Shown here piece after piece: positions 20,696 to 32,600 of a DNA stretch of 64,000 nt. The notes under the pieces were generated by a model. That model was not told the DNA's origin. It did not search any database and saw nothing but the letters and a program-made list of their open reading frames with translations. Both the position numbers and the translations under genes were made by a program. Source of the DNA: Clytia hemisphaerica (Eukaryota > Cnidaria > Hydrozoa > Leptothecata > Clytiidae); NCBI GenBank assembly GCA_902728285.1, contig CACVBU010000638.1:186001-250000 (forward strand), given 5' to 3'. Positions within the stretch are counted from its first letter, which is position 1, and each line of letters begins with the position of its first letter.

Positions 20696-23600
20696 CTGAA
20701 AAAGTAATCAAATATTACACCCTTTGATAGTATCATACACAATTCAGTGGCCCAGTAACTCTGTCAAGAGATACTGTATGAGGAGAATTCAGCTTGATTT
20801 TGTTTTCGTGGGTTGAATTTTACTGTAATTTTTGGTTATGGCCTAACTGATTTTCCACAGTGAGAGAGGGGGAGGACACTAGCTCTGTGACAAATGTGTT
20901 ATTGACACACCATTAGATCTTGCTATAAATATTTTAAATGTTACAATCACGTTATAATCCTATAATTATCCTTGAAATTAAGATAAATACAGAGTGAAGT
21001 CTCTATAACTTAGAAGGTTCGTTACTTAAAGGAACCAAGAAAAAACTTGTTCGAATAAAGGAGACATTACAGAGGTTCGAGTTATAGAGTCACTTCACTG
21101 TAGTAGTAAAACAAATAAAACATACCTTTATGGGCAGCTGATATCGGTTGACAATTAGTTGAATTTATGACTAATTTGCAATTCTGTTTTTCTGGCGTGG
21201 TTTGAATGTGTTTGAATGTTGTATGTTGAAAACTTTGGGTTGATTTTGAATAGTATTTTGTTGTTTGCAGTGCTGTTTCTGGAGATTTTGTTGGTATTGG
21301 TCGATGAGTTGTTGTTTGTAGAGGATGGTTTGTTGATGGTTTTAGTGAGATTGTTTTTTTCTCTGATATGGGTTTCGCTCCTGTCGTTCTTGGTGGTGGT
21401 GTTATCTTTGGCAAAGTGGTTTTTGGTGTAGAAACGATTGTCGAGGATGGACCAGTGGTCGTAGTCGTTGTCGATGACGATGTAAATGGAGCTTTAAAAA
21501 AGATACAATTTGTGTTGAAATATAAAGGGGGCACTAATTTCTGAGCGAATGAACCTTATTTTCAGTAGCGGCAGGGGGAGGGGCAGGGGGTAGTACCCCC
21601 GCCAGCGGCCAATTCTCTTGGGTGCCAAAAAGCGAAATACGAAAGGCGTAAAAGAAGATGCTTCTGATTACTAATTTCAGCGCCCCTTTTCTCTTTTTCA
21701 CCTTAGAATTGACAGTTTTTGGCCAAAAAGTGAGAAAATAGATATGCACCTTTTATTGTAGGCGCCAAAGTCTAAATCTTCTAAAATTGCCTTCCCAGTT
21801 TGCCGAATTTTAGTCGAGCCACCACGCTTCTGTTATATCTTAGGATGTTTGAAAAATATTATCTTGGTGAATTGAAAGACCAAGAAGAAATGTAGCATTT
21901 CCAAGAAGATAGAGTCTAGACAACGATGTTTCATTAGCCTATTTCAGGCTCGGCGGGAGCGGGGAGACCTCAGCCCCCCCAACTTTGAGCAAAGGAGTCT
22001 TCAGCCTCCCCACTTTTACGGTTGTTCCGCTGGGCCTGTATTTCATTCGTATGATTCGTGAATCCCAGGCCAAAAGGGGTACAGGGATGTGCTTTCTGGT
22101 CACGGTACCTTTTCTGCCTTCCATAAGTCCAAGGTAGGGTCGCAAAATCAATAAAAAGAGAAAAATCAGTCACTCGTATGGTATTTTTATGAAGGAATTC
22201 GAGAAAATTTCCCATTCAAGGTCACTTTTTTCGCAAATTTCGCAATAATAAAAAAAAACGTCCCCCTAGTAGGGTTCATTTTTTAGAACCTCAGTGGTAC
22301 ATCGCCGCCGGTTGGTAAAGGTATACCCCCTCCCCCGGGTCGTGTTTCTACTAAATTCTATTTTCTATTGAACTTACAGGGATAAAATGCACAAATCAAT
22401 GCATGTATATTTCCCTTTAAAGACATTAAAAAAATTGATTTATTTTCAATATTCAATTGACTTGGGTATCAAGAACTATTTCCGATCGTTGTTTGTCTTT
22501 CAAAAACGTTTCTCAATTTGCAAAAGAGGTGCTCTACCATAAAAAGTTGGTTACTGCAGTGACGTAGAAAAATATAATGTACTAAAAACACCAATCTTAT
22601 GATAATAATTGGAAAGTTTTGCAGTTGCTTTTTATTTTCTATAAAATAGGGTAATTAGTGAGGTCTGTTCCCGGGGGGGGGGGGTACTAGGGCAAGATGG
22701 GTTACGGGGATGCTCCGCTGGTCAGGGTACCTTTTTTAACCTCCACGAGTCCCAGGTAGGGTCGAAAAACACCAAAATAGAGAAATCAGTCCCTCGTGGG
22801 GTGCCTATTTTAGAAAATTTGGGGAAAAAGTAGAAAAATTGAGAAAATTTTGGAATTTCAGTCCTATTCAGGGTCACTTTTTTCGCAAATTTCGAGTCCC
22901 ACGTAGGGTCCATTTTTCGAACCTCAGCGGAGCACCCCCGTCGGTCGGCAAGGGTAGTACCCCCCCGGGGGTCTGTTAGCACAAAAATACTTCAGATGGT
23001 GATAAAAGCATGAAATTTGGCACAAATGATCCTTAGAGGGTCTTAAGCTTAATTTTAAACAGTAACTCCAAATTTTCATGTGGCTAACAGACCTCACTAA
23101 ATGTATATAGGTAGGAAATCGAAAAGCTAATTTTGCAGAAATTGAATGTTAAAACTTTGAAATATTTTTTTAACATATCATTATCATATATTTTCATATT
23201 GGTTTTAACCAGCAGTATATCTCCTACATGCTGCGATTTAGGATATAATATAACCTGACATTTAACTGTTACTTATCCGTCTCAATCACGCCAAGCGAAC
23301 AGCGTGAATGCGCCTCGGAAAGGATATGATACAAAAACATGTGGATTATGTTGGAACAAGATAGATTTCGATTTCCCATAAAATAATATATGAAAAATTG
23401 CTTGTTTATGTCATAACATTGACTAAAATAACAGAGGACAAACAGCTTTTCTTTTACACAAAAGGATAAGGCACTCGTGTGGATTATCTCAGTGGTAGTG
23501 TAAATCCTTTAAATGCTTGATTTCTATTACACAGGTCAAGAAAAAAGCATTTCCTTTTAAAAATCATGTGTCAATTTATTGAGCGCCAACCAAATCTGCC

Positions 23601-26600
23601 TGAAGATTGTCACCAAAGTAGCATGAAACTGCTAGTAGCAGAATAAAAAAGTGTCTTTTCTTCCTGACTAAATTTTAATCTGTAAAGATTCGTTCAAACT
23701 TGTTATAGACTTTTCAATTAACCCCCCTCCCCGAACAAGGGGTCACCCATCGGAAATTTCGTGTCTGATTAGCAGCCGACACTTGCGCGTGGACCTTTTT
23801 ATAAATTACGTCAACGAGTAGGGTTTACATCAAAATATTGCTACGGTGATTGATTCCCAGAAGAGCTCATAAGAAGTATAAAAGTAATATTTGAAGACTA
23901 AAAGGATTTAATCACCTTGGTCAAACTTACATTTATTGAGTTTGAAGCCCCGAAGAGGCTAGAGAGGAATCTGCAACCTTTCTGAAGCAAGAAAAAGTGA
24001 AGCCTTAAGTTTGCCCCGCATTTGTTTGAAAAACACGCGGTTCACATTTTTTGGATGGGAAATAAGTGGCTTCATTTCCCATCCTGTAGTTTCGGATCGA
24101 GCCCCTTCGGGGATTTAAAATCAATGGTGAGTTCTTATCTCATTGAGTTTGAAGCCCCGAAGAGGCTAGAGAAGAATCTTCAACCTTTCTCAAGCAAGAA
24201 AAAGTGAAGTCTTAACGATTTAAGCTGCATTTTGAAATTTTGTTTGATAAAATGCAGGTCAAGCGTGGCTTCATTTCTCATTCAGGAGTTTCGGATCTAA
24301 TCCCTTGGGGGCTTTGAAATCAAACTTACATTTACATTCACGATTCGTGATCGGGTACACAAACTGTCCAGGGACACCAATATTTGATTGAAATTCATAA
24401 CTCTCCGTTTGAATCAAAGAAATTTTATTAATTTGTTGCCAACGGCAACCTGGATTTGAAACACCATGCATAAATCTTGAAAATCTTGGTAAATCACCAA
24501 AATTGATGACAAGAAAAGTATCATTGTTAAGATTTTCACATGAAGCAAAGATCACTTGAAAATGAGCATTATATAACGTGTTAAATGTTGACACGACCGC
24601 ATGGTTCGTTTTACATCGGGCGCCAAATCCAGAATGCATTGAATCTGATTGGTTAATACCATATTGGGCATTGTTTGAGCTGTAAGCTGGTTGGCTTATT
24701 CCATACTGAGCATTTAGTTCCAAATATTTTGTAATAGCGTGATCTGTATGATCGAATGTCTGTTTTTCGTCAAATATCTCACGTATATAAAGAGCGTCTT
24801 CACCGTTTCTAGAAGGAAATAGAATCATTTAAAAAGGGATGAAAAACTTTGTCCCAAATTTTTCAATATCTTTTGTAAAAGAATTTTATATTGATAACTT
24901 GCTTTATTTGACATGATATCTAAGTTTTTAACCTTATCCAGAAATCTAAAGCTTCAATTTCTACCAGGGATGGCAGTGGGTTTACCAACTGACGGCATGC
25001 GCAGTGAAAAAAATGGCTTTTAGAATGACGTCCTTACAGTGCAGCAAAAATTCGGGAAATTCATACCCTTACAGTGCATTTTTCTCAAATTTTCAACTCT
25101 TTTAGAGCAAAAGAATCAAAATTTGCAATCTATCCTGAATTTACTGAAATATTTCAACCCTTACAGTGCATTTATCAAAAGTTCCACCCTTAAAAGGTAT
25201 AATTGCATTTCTGCTATCTTGAAAAGCATACCCTTAACCACCGCACATACTCGTCGGTCAATTAAAAAATGTGCCGCACTCGGGATATCTAGGCAAACTA
25301 AAACAAGTCGCTGTGATCAAGGAATAGTTTTTAATTTACACGTTTTGTGTTTTGAGAAAAGATTCAAAGGTAATTTTCAATACCTGTTAGTATGATAAGG
25401 ACTGGCATATGCAACAACTACATCCATCTTTTTTAGATCTTCATCCAAATCTAACATAGAGTCCTTGTCGTTGTTGATCACAATAAAACCATCTGGAAAG
25501 ATCTATGACAAAAATTGACAACAAATTGAATGTCTTTTTTAGAAAGAGAGAGGCTCTAGTGATTTTTTTTTCAAGTTTGTCATTTTTTGATTATCTGATT
25601 TATTAGACACTAAATATTGCTCAAAAATATGAGCGAAAATTCTTGTAAATTAATTGTGTTTTTCTTGTTTGAAAATTCAATAACCGTTAATTCTATGGGA
25701 AGTTGTTTCTGAAAGATTCTTCGAATCAACAACATTAGGAGGACAATATATTGGTCGAAAACTACAAAATATTGAGATATCAAACTATAAGAAATATTGG
25801 TTCCCTCAGTAGTGGAGAGTGGTATAAATTACCCTTTTTTCTTATTCAAATCTTCCTTTAAAAAATTCGAAAAAAATTTTAGGTCCCTTGAAAATTGAAT
25901 TAGAAAGAATCACTGTGGTATGCTATTGCTTACTTTCAATCGTGTTGCTGTTCTGTTTCCAAAAAATATCATTGGTTTTTGCAATTGAAATATTTGACTT
26001 CGTGCTGCATAATCTTCGATGAAATCCAAATAACCGAGAAACGAGTCTCCGTGTGGTAATCCATTTGCAACGAAATCTGAAATACAAAGTAACCAATCAA
26101 ATAGTGAGTAAATAAGTAAGTAAGTAAAGTCTGCGATCGTAATCGGAGGTGACCCGAAGGCTCCTCTTTCGATAGCTATCTACCCGAAGGTAGGGGAGGG
26201 CGCCACTCTTTCTCCCTAGATTTCTCCACTTATCCTTGATCTTCTCTTAATTGCTGGGCATCAAGCAGCGAGGCATCAAGTACCATTTTGGGAATCTTTG
26301 GTATGACCCGGCTGGGGGTTGAACCCAAAACCTTGCGAACCGTAGACGAATGCACTACCACTGCACCACGGTTTCAAATACAACCTCGTGGATTAAGGGT
26401 TTTGATTGATTCACAACCTGTAGACTAGTATTCTCACTCCATTAGGCTTGAAATCCATTAGGCGCCTACTTTAAAGGGATAAATTTTCGCGGGGATCAAA
26501 TTTTAAATCAAGTCCTAATGGAAATTTGGAAAGGTGTTATCCACGAAATATTTTTGAAAAAAATGTCAAATAACTACTTAAAATGTTTACTGGCATCAAA

Positions 26601-29600
26601 GTAGTAGTTTGCTGGTTACGAAATTTAATCCCCGCAAAAATTTATCCCTTTAAAGTAACTGACACATAAACTGTAGTTTTGAAAACTCATATAAAATTGG
26701 TCCTTGTAGATAAGTGGACGTTATCAAAAAGAATATTCTTGTTCATTATTTAAAAACTTACTAGTATTCGCTTTGCTTCTCCCATTAAAACATTGACCAA
26801 ATATCTTACTCAACTCATACACATATACACCAGGTGGTACATTAGGCCATTGCTTTGTGAGCTCACTCTTAGCAAAAATATAACGGCTCTCTATATGCTT
26901 ATACGGTTGTGCAACGTAACATCTAGGTACATTAATTCCAATTTGACCAATGATGGAATCTAACCGCTGATATAACAGAAAAAGCCAAGTTGCATCTTCA
27001 TTGTAAGCAAAGACAATTTGAAAATCATTTGCTTTCAAATGGGCGGGATTTTTTCCGTCCCTCTCGGGCGTGAACCATGTAATCATCACTAAATCTGTCA
27101 ACGGTTTTTCTTTGGAAATTTGATCTTTAGTTCGCAAAAGTAGTTTCGTAGCATTAGATAGCAGGGTTTGATCCTTTGATTGTTGGATATAGACGTTACC
27201 GGGCAGATCCGTGACATATCCGTATACAATTGAGGAATGATTATACGGAAACCATACGATGTCTTCTTTAGGTTTTTTGTTCAAGGAAACGAATCCATAT
27301 TTACTGACCTGAAAGATACAAACGTGTGATTCATATTAGTAATAAGAACAGCGTGTCCCAAAAAAAAAAGCGGAAAATTTTTTATATAAAGTGAAATCCT
27401 CATAATTTATGCAAAATTTTGCATATCTAATATTTTTTTCTCCAAAACCTATTTATTCATCTTGGAAATTGAATTGAATATCTATTGATTACAGAGAAAA
27501 TTGTAATCTTATTTCTATTATTCTAAACCCAGTTTAGAAATTGAGTTTTGAGGATTTTTTTTAATATAAAGATTTAGCCGCTCTTTACGGGACACACTGT
27601 ATGTTAAAGAAACTATGATAACCTTTCACACACTTTTCATCTCTGACAGTGCACGAAAAATAACGGTTTGTCCCAATAATTCTTTGGCGGTGTATCTCGG
27701 CAAACTAGTTTGTTAATTACTCATGTCGGAAGGCGAGAACATTATGGTGGCAGTCGTTTGCTGAAATATGAACTGCGTGGGAGGAAACGCTAGTCCAGGA
27801 AACCTTTGTGAGAAGGTGCAGATTTCAGCCACTTCCACCGACAGATTTTCTTGGTACGCTTACTTCGCTCATACGCTCACTATTCCCACGTGATATCGTT
27901 CTAGCCCGAATGAGGTTCTAGTCTATAATACGTTTATCGCTTCAAAAAAATTATCATTCATAACGAAGGAAAAAGAGTAAAATCTATTTACGTATATCTT
28001 GGTGACATTCTCTTGACCAAGGAGCATCGGGAATTTCAATTGAATCTCAATAAATGAATCGGAAGAGTTGTAAGGTACGAAAGCATCAGTTCGAGTCTCA
28101 TCAAATGGAAAATAATCTAAAGAAAAAGAAAGATTCGTTTCCCTAATCTTTTTTTTTCTAAAGATGCAGTTGATACCCTTTAATAGATCTTTTCATAATT
28201 ACGTCACGGACATCACTTGCCTCTTTTTGAAATCATTGCCAAGGTGATTATAACTCCCAACGGATTATATTAAAACTGCTTTCTATTCATTAAGAAATCA
28301 TTTAATGTCTCAAAAGACATAAGCACTATGGTAATTGTTTAAATACGAGGCAAAAAATGTTTGTGACGTAATTTATAAAAAGACATCTATTGGATTTTCA
28401 TCAAATAATAGATGAGCGCATCGAATGGTAGAACGTTGAATTACAGGGTGTCCCTAATTAAAGTATCGAGTTTGAACATGCGATTGAGTAGAAAAGTTTG
28501 TGTGTGTTATCGCCAAAATATAAGAACGTTCTCCATCACACAGGCTTATTACAAAAGGTAGTTACAACGTATAAATTAATCGTAATGACAAAGAAAAAAG
28601 AGGGAGAGCTTAAAATATAATTTTGTGAACACGCACATAAAACTTTCTACTCATAGTTGTGTTTCGACTCGATACTTTAATTAGGGACACCCTGTAGAGA
28701 GCACCAACCGTAACTTGAATGCGAAAATAAATTGTGTGAGTATAGTATAAGAAAGCCGCGGCTGGAATGATAACATCTGAACTTCTGTTGTTCTATCTCT
28801 GTCGTATTTGATGACTATTTTTTTATCAAGAGATCAGTAATGTAGCATCTTTAATGGTAAATTTTATTGGTTTGTCGTTAATACTTACTTCTCAGTGTGT
28901 TTTGGACATTAATGATATACCCTTGATAATACACTTGTATTATAAAATCATTGTAAAGGAAAGATCAACAATAAGAAATTTAAACAAGCACAAAATGGCT
29001 GGGCTGAAAGAACTCAAAAATAAACAAAGTGCCTCGAATGCCTTCGCAATATTTCAGTGAATCTTTTAGAAATCAAGAAAAAAGTTTAAGATAATACTGT
29101 GAAAGTTTCAAGCCAGCACCTTCAAAATTTATCATTCAAACTGACAAGAAAGTTGTCATCCTTGAATATAGTTCTTATATTTAAATTTTGGCGAAAAAAC
29201 TATTATATTTCCAAAATACCTCTAAAATATGTCCAAATTAGTTCAAGTTCTATTGGGTACATTCAAAGATATCTAGAAAATAAAAACTTTTTGTGAAGGA
29301 AAATAAGAGAAAAAATTCAAAAACTGTCTACCAATAATAAACTGAGCATCTTGATGTTCTTATAAAGCTCGGAGACAGAGATAGACAGCAATTACTGAGA
29401 AGACAATGTGGTAATATTCCAGCCCGGCTTTCTTTACTGGTGTGAGGCTGTACTCTAGGTACCAAATAAACGGGGGGGGGGTTCGAATAAACGGGGGGAG
29501 GGGGTTGGAAAATTTTTGAAATTTAAAAACGGGGGGGAACTAATGCCGGGGGGGGGGGTGGAAATTGGACTTATGAAAATCCCAAAATAAGGTAAATATA

Positions 29601-32600
29601 GGCGAAATCAGGCTTTTTGGAGCAAAATAAGGGGACTTCTTTTAGCCAATTGAAAATATTCTTTAAAATTAATAAACGGGGGGTCCTAATAAGGTCCGGG
29701 GGGGGCGGGGGTTGGAAAATTTTCGAAAAATTAACAAGCGGGGGGGGGGGACCGTTTATTTGGCACCTAAGAGTACTCTCGAGTACCAATTAAATAATAG
29801 ACGGGGAGATTGGAATCAACGTTTTTGGTGAAAACAGTGTACTTGAAATTTGTTTAGTAGCCCAATCAACTTTAGAGATATCACGTATGCATAAATCAAA
29901 GCCTTTCTATAATTGATGAACGTTTTGGAACGACGTTATCTAAGAAAAGAATTATGCTTGTCAAAATCAATTCTTGAACCCAGTTACACGTTCCATGCAC
30001 CAAATTCTGCTTAAAAACCTTTCCTCTCAGGTCCTCTGAAATTAATGAAAGGGTTGTTTTTCTTACTATTGCGTTTTTTACATCCATGATCTGTCAGTTG
30101 ATGAATTTTGGTCATTTCTTGAAAATTTGATCTTCTCAAATCCTCATATGATGGAATATGGAAATAAACGTTTTTCTCACAAGTATTATCCGAGTAACCT
30201 GCCTCAGCCCAACGCTCGCTGTCAACTCTATAGTATATTGAAATCCCAAACGCAGTTTCCCCATCACTAGCCAATATCATTTGAAAACTGTTTTTATAAC
30301 CACGGCTGAAGATATCATCAACTGCATCTCGAACGTTAATGAAAGTCACTACAAAAGCATGATTCATTCGAAAACCAGTCTGATTCAATGCTTTATTAAT
30401 CAAGTCAAGATCGGATTGATCGAATGTTTCTCGATAATAAATGTTCCCGATCGAATCTGATTCGAAGTCACTGTATAATGTAGAGAAAGCGACAGAGTCT
30501 TTGGTCATGAGCTCTGTTTCGTATTGAGAAGCCCGTAGTAGCGATAATCTGCCATTTGGTGATAGCTGGAAAGTAAAATGAAGACAAAAAATTGATTCCC
30601 TTTTCGACTGGTACTTTACCTAAAAATATTTGAGATGCCTTACAGGCATAACCTAAAGCAAAGTTCTGAGGTTAGGTTCGAGTTTGCTATAGGTGCCTGC
30701 TGGGAAACAGGGACAACACGTACCCAGTTGGCACACAACGTTGTTTTAACGTTATATGGACGTTGTGAACATTAGATAAACGTTAAAAGAACGTTACGTG
30801 TGCCAGCTGGGTATTTTCAAACTTTATGCTGTGGTCATTTTAAGATTTGGAAGAAAAGTGTTTTCTTTCATAACGGCGAAATTTGGTTAAGTTAGTTAGG
30901 TTAAATTTTTCTATCCTAACATTAATTAATGCATTGATAACTTGCTTACGTAAAGAAATCTGCTGAGCTTTGTAAACAAAGGCATTGTCTTTTTCAATTC
31001 AATATGACGTTCTGCATCGTCGAACTTGCTCAATATTGTGTCTCCGTTAGATGAACCGTACGGTATAAAGGCTGGAAAAAGAAATTACTGAAATTAGACT
31101 CTTGCAGGAATAATTGTAAGGGACTCACGTTCCTAAAAAAAATATAAAATATTTCTATAAACATATCAGGAGTCTCTTAAATAGAATCTAAAGATTCACA
31201 CGTGCAATAAATTCTTTTCCTTGACAAAGACTCTTAGGTCAGAATAATTATTCATTCTTTCGTATTAACCTCAGTAAATCGAGTTTCTACCATGGGTGTA
31301 AATTCATCACCGAAAGAAATTAGCATGCATATGCCAAGATCTTGTCTGTACACAGACCCAGCTATCTACGGCTAATTTCAAAGTTAATTGCCGTAGAGGA
31401 TCTATTGTCGTTGTCTTTTCTCATTTGAGATTTTTCAAATCAACAGCTGCGATGGAGTGCTGGTGAAAGAGGGGAGACGATTAGAGAAGTCTTGCTAATT
31501 ATAAATCATACTTCATCGCAGAGGTCTCCGTACGGGAAATTTTTATCAAACAGATAGTGCGCACAGAGTGTACTACGAAGCGATAAATGTGAGATACACT
31601 TTGGTTTAGAGTAACTAAGATGTCGGTAAATCTAAGGAATCAAAAATATTATTCCAAATGAAACAAGAGTACCTTTGTGCATACAAGTTTGATCGTACAC
31701 TTTGAAAATATACTGTCCAGATCGACCTGTATTTGATAGCACTCTGTTCTGATTTCCAGTAGTAGATGAAAAGAATACATCTAGTCTGTTCGCATCCCAG
31801 TTACAATTCTTGCTTTCATACGCATTCTTTGTTCCATACCCGAGGTAGGTATGATATTGTATGATGATATAAGCCTCCATCCCGTTACTGACCAGTGCTA
31901 CTTGAAACGATTTCTAAAGATAAAAGATTCAATTATAGTTGTGTACACAGCATGGCGTTCAAGAGTGCAACTCTTGAGTAGTGAAAAGGTACCCTTACAA
32001 TGCATTTTACTGAAAGTTTCTGACCCTTACACTGTTGTAGTTTGTTTTATATCTTGTTTTACCGAAGCCAAATGAGCCTGTTATGTCGACACAATGTACA
32101 AAACAAATCAAAATGGGTGCAAGTTAAAACTATAAATAAATATGAGATTTTTATTGTCAGACTTCCAATTGAGCTGTCCCCAAACACACCCTTGTAGTGC
32201 ACTCCATCAAAAGTACACCCTTACAGTGCATTTCAAGGGTCTCGAAAAACCTACCTTAAGGACGGCACATGCCGTGGGTCGGACCATATGAGTCCCCCCC
32301 CGGGGTTTGACTTCGAGAGATTTCATTCGGCTTCTGCTATGTATGAATTGACAAAACATCAACGAGTGTATAGACTTCGAAATGGTTATTCGCTTCAATT
32401 ATTTCAGTCCGGAGTTAATACTATATAGCAGCCTTTAAAGTAGAAAGTCAAGCTCAAGACACAGGTTTTAATTCATAGGGACGTGTTTTTTTGACTGTAT
32501 TAAAATTCATGTTTTGCACCGCCTTTATTTATTGAGATCTTTATTGTTTCTTTGAAAATACGAATTGTTACCCTGAGTATCAGAGATTAAGTTTTCAAAG

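Noticed and set aside
25039-25395. 118-codon plus-strand ORF
   Set aside because: Mostly inside a decayed capped element, and opposite to a supported NIDO exon.
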